DNA of 64,000 bases. Origin: CF-13 sp035279665 (GTDB taxonomy: Bacteria > Chloroflexota > Dormibacteria > CF-121). The position numbers and the translations under genes are program-made. The stretch spans positions 1 through 64,000 of the forward strand of contig DATEHI010000149.1 of NCBI GenBank assembly GCA_035279665.1. Reading direction: 5' to 3'. Shown one piece after another: positions 36,531 to 45,183 of the stretch. The notes beneath the pieces are model-generated. The model had not been told where the DNA came from and did no database searches. It saw only the letters and a program-made list of their open reading frames with translations. Numbering within the stretch: position 1 is the stretch's first letter; each line of letters opens with the position of its first letter.

Positions 36531-36856
36531 AGCTCCTGATCGCCGTCGTGCACAGCGAGGACGCGTCCGCGACCATGGATGCCCTCAATGACCGAGGAAT
36601 TTCGGTGACTCGTTTCGCCAGCTCCGGCGGATTCTTGCAGCACAAGAACGTGACGCTCATGACGGGGATTGACGACGATCGGATCGAAGAGGTCCTCGGA
36701 TTGATCAAGGAGAACTGCCGTACCCGCAGCGAGTTCATGAACCCGATGCCACCACTGGTCGAGCCCGGTGACTTTTTTGTCCCTTATCCGGTCGAGGTCC
36801 AGGTGGGCGGCGCGACCGTCTTCATCATGAACGTCGACCGCTTCGAAAAGCTCTAG
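36527..36856 (+). CDS. darA: Cyclic-di-AMP receptor, PII-like (DarA/YaaQ)
   Basis: A 109-residue PII-like trimer subunit. It has the family signature MKLLIAVVHSEDASATMDALNDRGISVTRFASSGGFLQHKNVTLMTGIDDDRIEEVLGLIKENC and the closing VGGATVFIMNVDRFEKL. In Bacillus and Staphylococcus this protein binds c-di-AMP, with large flexible B and T loops. The long T-loop substitution is seen here around residues 68-90. Presence implies c-di-AMP signalling in this organism. Sits between tmk and the GAF/cyclase gene. Confidence 0.92.
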   Translation: MKLLIAVVHSEDASATMDALNDRGISVTRFASSGGFLQHKNVTLMTGIDDDRIEEVLGLIKENCRTRSEFMNPMPPLVEPGDFFVPYPVEVQVGGATVFIMNVDRFEKL

Positions 36857-36867
36857 AGCCGGGGGCC

Positions 36868-38559
36868 ATGGAAGGGCCGACGGCGCGGCTCACCGCGATG
36901 GCCGAAGTCCTGCAGATCATGAGCGGGACGTCGTTCGAGCTCAAGGCGGTTCTGGAGGCCGTCGTCGACCGGGCCAGTCGCCTCTGCCGCGCCGAGGCGG
37001 GATTCATCTATAGGTTGGAGGGCGATTGGTACCGCCTGGATGTTGCCTACAACATCACCCCGGAGTTCCGCGCCTTCACCGAGCGGACGCCGATCCATAT
37101 CGACAACTTCGGGACCGTGACCGCTCGGGCCAGCCGGCAGCGGCGCACTATCCGGATTCCGGACGTCCTCCAGGATCCCGAATACACGCACTGGGAGGCC
37201 CAGCGTCTCGGCAAGGGCCGGGCCATGATCGGGGTGCCGTTGATTCGCGATCAGGCGGTTCTTGGCGTCATCGCGCTGTGGCGGACCGAGCCTGAGCCGT
37301 TCACCGACGACGAAGCCCAGCTCGTGAGTATCTTTGCGGACCAGGTTGTCATTGCGATCGCGCAAGCGCGTCACGCGCGGGAGCTCGGCGATTCACTCGA
37401 GCAGCAGACGGCGACCAGTGAGGTGCTCCGGATCATCAGCCAGTCGACCTCCGATCTGGAAGCCGTCTTTCTCCCCCTCATCACCCGAGCGGTCCATTTG
37501 TGCGGCGCCGACCACGGCGACATCATTCGTTTCGATCCGCAAACGCACGAGTATCTCGAAGCAGCTCACTTCGGTGTGGGTAGCGATGAGTACCGAGCGA
37601 TCGTCCGGAGGCGCCCCTATCGGGCCGGACGGGACACACTGGTGGGACGGACCATCCTGGAAGCGGCGCCCGTCCAGATCGACGACGCGCTCATCGACCC
37701 TGAATACAAGTTTGTGGAGGCTCAGCAGGCGGCGGGCTTCCGTTCCATTCTCGGGATGCCGCTGATGCGAGAGGGGTTTCCGATCGGGGTTATCTCGGTC
37801 TGGCGCCGCGCGGTGCGGCCATTCTCCGACCGAGAAGTCCGTATCCTCACCACCTTCGCCGATCAGGCGGTGGTTGCCGTTGAAAATGTCCGGCTGGTGC
37901 GCGCCCTGCAGCGCCAGACTGAGGAGCTCTCCCGTTATGTGACGCCCCAGGTTGCCTCATTGATCGCCAGCGAGGAGGGGGAGCAACTTCTTGCCGGACA
38001 TCGTCGCCTGATAACAGCGATGTTTTGCGACCTGCGCGGTTTCTCGACGTTCTCGGAGACCGCCGAGCCGGAGGAGGTGTTCAGCGTTCTTCGTGAGTAT
38101 CAGGCCGGGATGGGCCAGTTGATCGCGCAGTATGGCGGCACCCTCGAGCACCTCGCCGGCGACGGCATTATGCTGTTCTTCAATGACCCGGTGCCGACGC
38201 CGGGGTTCGAAGCGCAAACCATACGCTGCGCGGTGGGGATGAGAGAGCGCTTTCGTGAGCTGGCCGGCGGCTGGCGTCGCCGCGGATACGAGCTGGACCT
38301 TGGGATAGGGATCGCCCTCGGCTATGCAACGCTCGGCCGGGTTGGGTACGAAGGGCACTTCCAGTACAACGCCACCGGTAACGTCGTCATCCTTGCGTCT
38401 CGCTTGAGCGGAGAGGCAAAAGGCGGAGAGATCCTGATCAGCCAGCGGCTCTACGCCACGGTTGAAGATCTCGTCGATGTCGAGCCGGTCCGGGACGTCA
38501 CGCTGAAGGGCTTCAGCCGGCCGGTGTCGGCGACCAACGTGGTCGGGCTCAAAACGTGA
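36868..38559 (+). CDS. Two-GAF-domain class III nucleotide cyclase homologue
   Basis: A 563-residue soluble protein: GAF1 (about residues 25-165), GAF2 (about 195-345) and a class III cyclase domain (about 375-555). Both metal-binding Asp are present (TAMFCDLRGFS and AGDGIMLFF). In the motif that normally reads G-x-x-V-N-L-A-x-R, the sequence is GNVVILASRL, so the transition-state Asn is Ile (codon 38389-38391) while the Arg is kept. Activity may be reduced or lost. GAF domains suggest small-molecule or redox sensing. It follows darA by 11 bases and is coupled to DUF554 by GTGA. Confidence 0.88.
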   Translation: MEGPTARLTAMAEVLQIMSGTSFELKAVLEAVVDRASRLCRAEAGFIYRLEGDWYRLDVAYNITPEFRAFTERTPIHIDNFGTVTARASRQRRTIRIPDVLQDPEYTHWEAQRLGKGRAMIGVPLIRDQAVLGVIALWRTEPEPFTDDEAQLVSIFADQVVIAIAQARHARELGDSLEQQTATSEVLRIISQSTSDLEAVFLPLITRAVHLCGADHGDIIRFDPQTHEYLEAAHFGVGSDEYRAIVRRRPYRAGRDTLVGRTILEAAPVQIDDALIDPEYKFVEAQQAAGFRSILGMPLMREGFPIGVISVWRRAVRPFSDREVRILTTFADQAVVAVENVRLVRALQRQTEELSRYVTPQVASLIASEEGEQLLAGHRRLITAMFCDLRGFSTFSETAEPEEVFSVLREYQAGMGQLIAQYGGTLEHLAGDGIMLFFNDPVPTPGFEAQTIRCAVGMRERFRELAGGWRRRGYELDLGIGIALGYATLGRVGYEGHFQYNATGNVVILASRLSGEAKGGEILISQRLYATVEDLVDVEPVRDVTLKGFSRPVSATNVVGLKT

Positions 38560-39263
38560 TCCCCGGCCTGGGGACCGCGCTCAACGTCGGCACGGTCCTC
38601 GCCGGCACGACGGTCGGCCTCACCCTCGGACGCGTTATCCCCGACAGTCTCCAGCGGACCATCCGCGCCGCGATCGGTCTTTTCGTCGCGGTGATAGGCA
38701 TCCAGATGGCGCTCAAGACGCACAGCCCGCTGATCCTGCTCGTGAGCGTGCTGCTGGGTGTCCTGATCGGTGAGCTGCTCCGGCTCGACGATGGCGTACA
38801 GGCGATCGGCGCCTGGGCGGAGCGCCGCGTAAGCCGCGGCGGCGAACCGGGGCGCGTAAGCCTGGCCTTCATCACGACCAGCCTGATCTTCTGCGTCGGC
38901 CCCCTCACCGTGCTTGGCTCCTTCCTCGACGGCACGCGCGGTGACATCACCTTGCTCGCCATCAAGTCCACGCTGGACGGTGTAACGGCGATCGTGTTTG
39001 CGGCGACGCTGGGCTGGGGCGTGATCCTCTCCGCGGTCAGCGTGCTCGTCGTACAGGGGAGCCTGACCCTGATCGCCTTCCTGATCCATGCAGGCCTGTC
39101 TGACCTGGAGATCGCGGAGCTGACGGCCGCCGGTGGCATCGCCGTCCTCGGGATCGCGGTCGGCCTGCTGGAACTGAAGTCGATCAAGGTCGCGAATTTC
39201 CTCCCGGCGCTGCTGGTGGCGCCGTTGCTCGCGGGCATCCTGCATGCGATCGGTGCGCTCTGA
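38556..39263 (+). CDS. DUF554 integral membrane protein
   Basis: 235 residues, about six to seven hydrophobic helices. Family signatures are GTALNVGTVLAGTTVGLTLGRVIP at the N-terminus, VGIQM-like VIGIQMAL, FCVGPLTVLGSFLDGTRGD and KSTLDGVTAIVFAATLGWGV. DUF554 proteins (YdfK-type) are thought to be transporters but have no established substrate. The GTG start overlaps the cyclase stop (GTGA). Confidence 0.88.
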   Translation: MIPGLGTALNVGTVLAGTTVGLTLGRVIPDSLQRTIRAAIGLFVAVIGIQMALKTHSPLILLVSVLLGVLIGELLRLDDGVQAIGAWAERRVSRGGEPGRVSLAFITTSLIFCVGPLTVLGSFLDGTRGDITLLAIKSTLDGVTAIVFAATLGWGVILSAVSVLVVQGSLTLIAFLIHAGLSDLEIAELTAAGGIAVLGIAVGLLELKSIKVANFLPALLVAPLLAGILHAIGAL

Positions 39264-39285
39264 CGGATACACTTAGGCAACTCCG

Positions 39286-39690
39286 ATGGCGAGGTCTCAG
39301 GCGGGCGGTGGGCGGAGGGTCGATTGGTTCGCCGCCGGGCTCGGGCTCGTGCTCGCCGTCGTGGTTCGGCTGGTGGGCGAGACCTTGCTCTTCCCCAATC
39401 ACCGCGCCCCGCTAGTCTCGCAGGGGCTGCTGATCTTCGTCGCCTTGCTCGCCGGGGGATTCCTGGCCGGGTTGATCGGACCGGTCGGCGGCGCCACCTG
39501 GAACGGCATCATCGTGGCCGTCGGCTTCATCGTGGTGGCGGAGCTCGCCGCGGCCATCGGCCCTGTGGGTCCGCTGGGCTCGGCCGGCCTGGACACGCTG
39601 GGGCTGGTCATCGACGACGTCCTCGTCTTGAGCGGGGGTACGATCGGAGGTCTGGCCGCCGCGCTCGTGCGACGGCGGACCGCCAGGTAA
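39286..39690 (+). CDS. Small four-helix membrane protein, unknown
   Basis: 134 residues with four hydrophobic segments (about 13-28, 45-65, 70-92 and 103-127), Gly/Ala/Val-rich, ending in RRRTAR on the inside. I recognise no family. A TACACT box at 39268-39273 lies 12 bases upstream of the ATG, suggesting its own promoter. It is followed after 77 bases by moxR. Confidence 0.5.
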   Translation: MARSQAGGGRRVDWFAAGLGLVLAVVVRLVGETLLFPNHRAPLVSQGLLIFVALLAGGFLAGLIGPVGGATWNGIIVAVGFIVVAELAAAIGPVGPLGSAGLDTLGLVIDDVLVLSGGTIGGLAAALVRRRTAR

Positions 39691-39767
39691 CGAATTGAGG
39701 GCTGCGCGCGTTCGACCGGCAGACGGCGTCGACGGCGGAACCGGATCATCGAAAAGGAAGTAACAGG

Positions 39768-40754
39768 ATGCAGGTGGAGAACGGATCGGTCGAGGCGCTC
39801 GGTTCGCGGATCGTCGAAAACGTCGGCCGTGTGCTTGTCGGCAAGGCGGTGGAGGTCGAGCTCTGCGTGATTGCGCTGCTGAGCCGCGGCCACATCCTCA
39901 TCGAAGACGTGCCGGGCGTGGGCAAGACCATGCTGGCGAAGTCCCTCGCCCGCTCGCTTAGCTGCGGCTTCGAGCGGCTGCAGTTCACGCCCGACCTGCT
40001 TCCGTCGGATGTCTCGGGGGTCAACATCTATAGCCCCTCGACCCAGCAGTTCGAGTTCCGCCAGGGTCCGATCTTTACGCAGATCCTGCTCGCCGATGAG
40101 ATCAACCGGGCGACGCCCAAGACGCAGTCGGCCCTCCTGGAAGCGATGGAGGAGAAGCAGGTGACCGTCGATGGCACCACCTACCCGCTTCCGCTTCCGT
40201 TCCTGGTACTGGCGACGCAGAACCCCGTTGAATTCGCCGGCACCTTCCCGCTGCCGGAGGCGCAGGTCGATCGCTTCCTGATGCGGGTCAACCTCGGGTA
40301 CCTCGACGTTGCCCATGAGGTCCAGGTCCTCGATCGCTTTCAGCGGTCATCACCAATCGACCAGCTCGAGGCGGTGGCGTCGGCCGAGGAGCTGCTCGCC
40401 GGCCAGAAGGCGGTCCAGGAGATCTATGTCGATGAGCAGCTGAAGGAGTACATCGCGCGGGTCACCCATCGCACCCGGTCGCACGTGGACATCGGGCTGG
40501 GGGCGAGCTCCCGCGGCTCGCTCGGCCTGTTTCGAGCCTCGCAGGCTCGGGCGGCCCTCGAGGGAAGGGACTTCGTCACGCCGGATGACGTCAAGGCACT
40601 GGCCCAACCCGTACTCGCCCATCGCCTCATCCTCAAGGCCAATGCCGAGTTGCGCGGCCTCACGCCGGCGAAAGTGTTGACGCAAATCCTGGAGACGGAG
40701 CCGGTGCCGCCGCCGAACGTCGTCTCGCGGTTCGGACGGCGAGTGGCGGGCTAG
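39768..40754 (+). CDS. MoxR-type AAA+ ATPase
   Basis: A 328-residue chaperone-like AAA+ ATPase. Walker A EDVPGVGKTMLAKSLA, Walker B ILLADEINRATPKTQSALLEAMEEKQVTV, sensor 1 LATQNPVEFAGTFPLPEAQVDRFLMRV, and the sensor 2/lid helix region SSRGSLGLFRASQARAALEGRDFVTPDDVKAL. MoxR proteins act with DUF58/VWA partners to mature or activate enzyme complexes. It starts the moxR-DUF58-transglutaminase operon; GGAAG lies 8 bases before the ATG. Confidence 0.95.
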   Translation: MQVENGSVEALGSRIVENVGRVLVGKAVEVELCVIALLSRGHILIEDVPGVGKTMLAKSLARSLSCGFERLQFTPDLLPSDVSGVNIYSPSTQQFEFRQGPIFTQILLADEINRATPKTQSALLEAMEEKQVTVDGTTYPLPLPFLVLATQNPVEFAGTFPLPEAQVDRFLMRVNLGYLDVAHEVQVLDRFQRSSPIDQLEAVASAEELLAGQKAVQEIYVDEQLKEYIARVTHRTRSHVDIGLGASSRGSLGLFRASQARAALEGRDFVTPDDVKALAQPVLAHRLILKANAELRGLTPAKVLTQILETEPVPPPNVVSRFGRRVAG

Positions 40755-40766
40755 CCGCCTGGTCCC

Positions 40767-41966
40767 ATGAGGCTGCCGCGCCTTCCCCTGGTCACGGCGC
40801 TTGCCCTCCTGTTCTTCTTTGCTTACATCACCGGAATCCGCCTGGCGTACAGCCTGCTCTATGCCCTGGTCCTGATCTTCGTCGTCAGTTACTTCTGGAG
40901 CCGGCTCGCGGGCGAGAACCTCTCGGTCGTGCGAACCAGTCCAGAGGGCCAGTACCAGGTGGGCGACGACTTCGAAGAGCAGTTCACGATCGAGAATCGC
41001 TCCTGGATCCCGGTCCCACTGATCGAATTGACGGATTTCTCCAACCTTCCGGGGTATGACCCCGGGCGGGTGTTCAGCTTGAAGGGCCGGCGGACGAGGC
41101 GCTGGACGTCGCGCGGGCAATTCAAGCAGCGCGGCCTCTTCACCTTTGGTCCGGTGGAGTTGCGCTACGGCGATCCCTTCGGCCTCTTCACCCGCTCGCT
41201 CCGCGTGGCCGGCAGCCAATCGGTGGTGGTGTACCCGGTGGTCCGCCCGGTTGGATCGCTCGATGCGCTGGCACCCAGTACCGCCGGGGACGAACAACTC
41301 CGCGGGCGGGTGCTCGACATCCCCCCGAACGCCACCACCATCCGGGAGTACGTGCCGACCGACAGCGTCAAGCGCATCCACTGGGCCTCGTCGGCGCGTC
41401 TGGGCCGGCTCATGAGCCGCAGCTTCGAGACTCGCGAGGGGGGCGATGCCTGGATCGTGCTCGACCTGCAGGCCTCCGTCCACGCCGGCGAGGCGCCGGA
41501 ATCCACTCTCGAGTACGCCATGAGCATGGCGGCCTCCATCGCGGATGCCGCGTTGCGGCGTGGCGGCGCCATCGGCCTGGTCAGCAACGACAGCCGGCTC
41601 AGCGTCATCGAGGCCGCCCGCGGCGAGCAGCAGCAGAAGAAGCTCTTCGAGCATTTCACGCTGGCGCAGGCTGACGGTACCGTCTCGCTGGCCACGCTGC
41701 TCAACTCGCAGCGGCAGCAGTGGCGGCACCGTGGCGGCCTGATCGTGATCACGCCCTCGGCTGACGAACAGTGGCTCGAGGCGTTGCTCGACCTGGGCGT
41801 TCGCGGCCAACGCAGCCTGGTCGTCTACCTCGATCCGCGGGGCTTTGGCGGCAGCCAGCCATCGCTGGCACCGGCCGGCCGCTGGCGGCAGGCGGTCAAC
41901 TGGTGGATCATCCGTGGGGCGGGCGAGCTCGAGCTCGCCCCGGAGAAACGGGTTGCCGCAAGTTAA
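40767..41966 (+). CDS. DUF58 (VWA-like) protein, MoxR partner
   Basis: 399 residues: two N-terminal membrane helices (LVTALALLFFFAYITG and LLYALVLIFVVSYFW), then a soluble region with the DUF58 core signature TIREYVPTDSVKRIHWASSARLGRLMSRSFE and a VWA-like fold (DAWIVLDLQASV as MIDAS-like strand). Located 12 bases after moxR and overlapping the next gene by 14 bases. Conserved partner of MoxR; likely scaffold or substrate. Confidence 0.92.
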   Translation: MRLPRLPLVTALALLFFFAYITGIRLAYSLLYALVLIFVVSYFWSRLAGENLSVVRTSPEGQYQVGDDFEEQFTIENRSWIPVPLIELTDFSNLPGYDPGRVFSLKGRRTRRWTSRGQFKQRGLFTFGPVELRYGDPFGLFTRSLRVAGSQSVVVYPVVRPVGSLDALAPSTAGDEQLRGRVLDIPPNATTIREYVPTDSVKRIHWASSARLGRLMSRSFETREGGDAWIVLDLQASVHAGEAPESTLEYAMSMAASIADAALRRGGAIGLVSNDSRLSVIEAARGEQQQKKLFEHFTLAQADGTVSLATLLNSQRQQWRHRGGLIVITPSADEQWLEALLDLGVRGQRSLVVYLDPRGFGGSQPSLAPAGRWRQAVNWWIIRGAGELELAPEKRVAAS

Positions 41967-44472
41967 CCCGGGGACGATTTTCCTCCTGGTCCTGGCCGGG
42001 GTCGGCGCTGCCTGGGCCGCCGGGCTCCTCCGCGCGCAGTATGAGGATGGTCGCCTGACCCTCCGCGTCCTTCGTGCCGGTCGGGTGCTTGCCACGTTTG
42101 ATTTTCGCAATACCGGACTGCTGCTCGTGCTGGCGCTGCTGATGGGATGGGCGGTGGCGGCGGCAGTCGAGCGGTCCGGATCAGGCTGGGGCGTGCCCGG
42201 CACGGAAGGCCGGCTGGTGCCGGCCCTCGCGATGACCACCGTGCTCGGGTGGATCTTCATCGTCGCCGGCTTTTCGCGGCTCGCCTACCTGTTCACCTCG
42301 CTGGCGACGGCGATCCTCGCCCTGCTGTTGCTCACGCCCTCGCCGCTGACCGGTCCCCGCGTGAGCCTGGCCGCGCTGCTCAAGTGGCTGCAGGCCCTTC
42401 CCGACCAAACCACCCTGCTGCTCTTGATCGGCTTGATCCTGATGTTCGCCCTCACGGGGTTGTGGACCAGCTGGTGGGTCTTCCGCCGGCGCGCCGGGCT
42501 CGTCGCCCTGCTGCCCACCGGCACCATCCTGGCGGTGGAGATCATCAACGACGTGAGCCCAGGCCTGATCTTCTTGACAGTTGTCTGGCTGGCCGCCGCG
42601 GCGTCGGTCCTCCTCCGCCTCAACTTCGTCGGTCTCAAAGAGGGATGGCGTACCCGGCGCGTCCCGCACGCGGCCGACATCGGCTGGACCTTTGGGGAGG
42701 TCGGCATCGAGGCGACCATCGCCATTCTCGCAGCTGCCTTCCTCATTCTGCCTCCCATCAGCAGTACCGACATCAGTGGCGCGCTCTTCCCAGGGGTCAC
42801 GCACGGGGATGTCTTTCACCCCTTCGGGATCGGGAGCGGGAACGGATCCCAGCCGGGCGCGACTGGATCGGTCGGCTACAGCGAAACCGTGAGGCCGGGC
42901 TCACAGCTCACCGCGAAATCCAAGACCCTGATGACGGTAAGCGGTGACAGCCCGACCTTCTATCCCTACTGGCGGGGTATCGCGCTGGCAGGCTGGAACG
43001 GCATCCAGTGGTACGAGCTGCCGTCCACGCAGGAGGTGCCCGTGCGCCAGCAACCCCTGCTCAACGCGCACGAAACACTGCCGCGCGATGACTTGCCGCC
43101 GATCCAGCGGATCCAGGTATTGCACAACACCTTCCGCCTGCTCGTTCCACCCGAGCAACTGCTCAACACCGTCTTCAGCGGTGGTGAGATCATGTCCGTC
43201 GACAACCAGCCCACCAGGGTGCGGGGCATCATGACCTCGGTCCGCACGCCCCTCAACGGTCCCAATCCGGCACTGGTCAATGTCACCGGCGACAGCACCC
43301 CCACGGCCAGCTTCGACACGGTGGACAAGATCGTGTTCGCGAAGCGGCTGCCGGCGCCCTATACCTACTCGGTCACCGAGGCGATCCCCAACGTCGACGT
43401 GCAGGACCTGCAGGTGGCCGGCACCGACTATCCCGCCTGGCTCTTGCCCTACTCCACCCTCTACCAGCCCGGCCGCATCGCCGATACCGGGCGCGACACG
43501 GAGATCGCCATCCTTGCCCAATCGATCGTTCGCGCCGCAGGGGCCACCACGCCCTATGACAAGGCGAAGGCGATCGAGTCGTGGTTCATCCAGAAGGGAC
43601 GCTTCACCTATACGTTGCTGCCGCCGAAGGCGGCGCCGGGGGTACGGCCGATAGACAACTTTCTCTTCGTTTCCCAAAAGGGTTTCTGCCAGGACTTTTC
43701 GACGGCGATGAACGTCATGCTCCGCATGCTGGGCATTCCCTCGCGGCAATTGGCCGGCTTCAGCGCCGGGGTTTTGGACGACAAGACCCGGCAGCACTAC
43801 GTCAACGCCGTCGAAGCGCACAGCTGGGTCGAGGTCTTCTTCCCCGGGTACGGCTGGATTCCGTTCGAGCCCACGCCGGACGGGACGAACGCACCGATCA
43901 ACCGCCCACAAACGCCGGACCAACTGGTTACCGCGGCACCCCTCCCCTCGGACACCGGGTCCAAGATCACGCCAAACGAGTCGGCCGGGGCGGTTCCGGC
44001 CGTGGGCGGCAGCGGCGGCGGGGTCTTCCCGGATATCTGGCGGTCGGCGCTGATCGTGGCGAGCGGCCTGTTGCTGCTCCTGGCGATCGCCCTCCTCCTC
44101 GCCTTCCGCTGGCTGCGCGTCGCCCGCGACGTGCCCCGGATCTGGCGTCGTCTGCTCTTTCTCGGCGATCGGCTGAAGATCCCGCGACATGCGGGCGACA
44201 CGCCGGAGGAGTTCGGTGGCCGGCTGGCGGACTCGCTGCCACCGCTCGATGAAGAGGTCCGGCGGTTGGCGACGCTATATACTCGCGCCAGCTTCCGGCA
44301 GGGCGGCCTCACCGTGGGCGAGCTCGCCGAGGCCCGCGACGCCTGGAGCCGTGTTCGTGGCAGCTACCCGCGGCTGGTGGCGAAGGCCTGGCGCGATGCC
44401 CTTGGCCAGGGCCGCGTCCTTAGAGCGGAAGATGCAGCGTCAGGAAGTCGCGCGCCATCACGGCGCCGTTGA
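41953..44472 (+). CDS. TgpA-like membrane protein with external transglutaminase domain
   Basis: About 839 residues. The N-terminus has six or so membrane helices. An extracytoplasmic region contains a transglutaminase-like cysteine protease domain with Cys in SQKGFCQDFSTAMNVMLRMLGIPSR, His in EAHSWVEVFFPGYGW and Asp in FEPTPDG; all three catalytic residues are present. One more helix (ALIVASGLLLLLAIALLLAF) precedes a cytoplasmic DUF4129-like tail with LATLYTRASFRQGGLT. I chose TTG 41953, which puts the first helix at the N-terminus. The 3' end overlaps the convergent MBL gene by 53 bases. Confidence 0.88.
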   Translation: MPQVNPGTIFLLVLAGVGAAWAAGLLRAQYEDGRLTLRVLRAGRVLATFDFRNTGLLLVLALLMGWAVAAAVERSGSGWGVPGTEGRLVPALAMTTVLGWIFIVAGFSRLAYLFTSLATAILALLLLTPSPLTGPRVSLAALLKWLQALPDQTTLLLLIGLILMFALTGLWTSWWVFRRRAGLVALLPTGTILAVEIINDVSPGLIFLTVVWLAAAASVLLRLNFVGLKEGWRTRRVPHAADIGWTFGEVGIEATIAILAAAFLILPPISSTDISGALFPGVTHGDVFHPFGIGSGNGSQPGATGSVGYSETVRPGSQLTAKSKTLMTVSGDSPTFYPYWRGIALAGWNGIQWYELPSTQEVPVRQQPLLNAHETLPRDDLPPIQRIQVLHNTFRLLVPPEQLLNTVFSGGEIMSVDNQPTRVRGIMTSVRTPLNGPNPALVNVTGDSTPTASFDTVDKIVFAKRLPAPYTYSVTEAIPNVDVQDLQVAGTDYPAWLLPYSTLYQPGRIADTGRDTEIAILAQSIVRAAGATTPYDKAKAIESWFIQKGRFTYTLLPPKAAPGVRPIDNFLFVSQKGFCQDFSTAMNVMLRMLGIPSRQLAGFSAGVLDDKTRQHYVNAVEAHSWVEVFFPGYGWIPFEPTPDGTNAPINRPQTPDQLVTAAPLPSDTGSKITPNESAGAVPAVGGSGGGVFPDIWRSALIVASGLLLLLAIALLLAFRWLRVARDVPRIWRRLLFLGDRLKIPRHAGDTPEEFGGRLADSLPPLDEEVRRLATLYTRASFRQGGLTVGELAEARDAWSRVRGSYPRLVAKAWRDALGQGRVLRAEDAASGSRAPSRRR

Positions 44473-45145
44473 CCGATCCATTGCTTCCTCGGTGCGTGAC
44501 GATGAATCGGGTCGATGGGTGCCGCGCCATCAGCCCCTCCACGTCTTTGCGCCCCAGGTGCATGTGGCCGCCCGCCTCCTCGTCGTAGGTCATCTCCGTG
44601 ATCATGTGATCGGAGGCGGCCACCAGCGCCTCGAGCTCGGCTGACATCTCCGCGTCCCCGCTGTAGCCCAGACGGACGCCGCCACGCTCCATCGTGTAGC
44701 CCAGGCAATCGAGCCGGCTGGCGTGCCGCATCCGATACGCGAGGGCGTGACTGCCATCGACCTGGAAGGCATCGCCGCCGGAGAGCTCGTGCACCGTCAG
44801 CTGCAGCCGCTCCCAGCTGTAATGGCGCATCTCCTCGCCCCAGGCAAAGTCGAGCAGCCGCTCGAGATAGGACGTCGTCCCCATGGGGCCGAAGACCGTA
44901 AGGGGTGGCGAGTCCTCGTGGTGCAGCACCCGGCCCAGGATCAGCCAGGCGATACCAAACGTGTGGTCGGCGTGAAAGTGGCTGAGCATCACCGCGCGGG
45001 GTTCATCGAGTGACACGCCGACCTTCGGCAGGTGGACCGTGAGCGGGGCACCCGCGTCCATCAGGATGGTTCGGTCGACAAGGATTGCCGCGTTGTAGGC
45101 GTGCGGGGAGAAGGCCGCACCCGTTCCGAGAAACGTCACCTCCAC
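44420..45145 (-). CDS. Metallo-beta-lactamase-fold hydrolase, RNase Z/AtsA-like
   Basis: A 241-residue MBL protein. MEVTFLGTGAAF at the start and LSHFHADHTFGI (HxHxDH) bind two metals. YSGDAEMS supplies the bridging Asp, and IVTHRGSNGSV contains the later His. It resembles RNase Z/arylsulfatase AtsA-type proteins, but lacks a clear tRNA-binding exosite, so it is more likely a small-molecule phospho- or sulfo-ester hydrolase. GTG start. It is divergent from selD, and its first four codons lie inside a perfect palindrome. Confidence 0.8.
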   Translation of the reverse strand: MEVTFLGTGAAFSPHAYNAAILVDRTILMDAGAPLTVHLPKVGVSLDEPRAVMLSHFHADHTFGIAWLILGRVLHHEDSPPLTVFGPMGTTSYLERLLDFAWGEEMRHYSWERLQLTVHELSGGDAFQVDGSHALAYRMRHASRLDCLGYTMERGGVRLGYSGDAEMSAELEALVAASDHMITEMTYDEEAGGHMHLGRKDVEGLMARHPSTRFIVTHRGSNGSVNGAVMARDFLTLHLPL

Positions 45146-45155
45146 TGAGGTGACG
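45134..45155. promoter_or_regulatory. Perfect 9-bp-arm palindrome between MBL gene and selD
   Basis: CGTCACCTC-CACT-GAGGTGACG. It covers the MBL start codon and the place where the selD -35 would lie (45148-45153). As DNA it suits a dimeric regulator controlling both genes; as RNA it would bury the MBL GTG start in a hairpin. Confidence 0.6.
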
Positions 45156-45170
45156 GTAACAGGTGTCGAG

Positions 45171-45176
45171 TACAGT
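45171..45176 (+). promoter_or_regulatory. -10 box for leaderless selD transcription
   Basis: TACAGT ends 7 bases before ATG 45184, and no Shine-Dalgarno is present. It supports the upstream start of selD, before the in-frame TGA. Confidence 0.55.
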
Positions 45177-45183
45177 GCAAATA

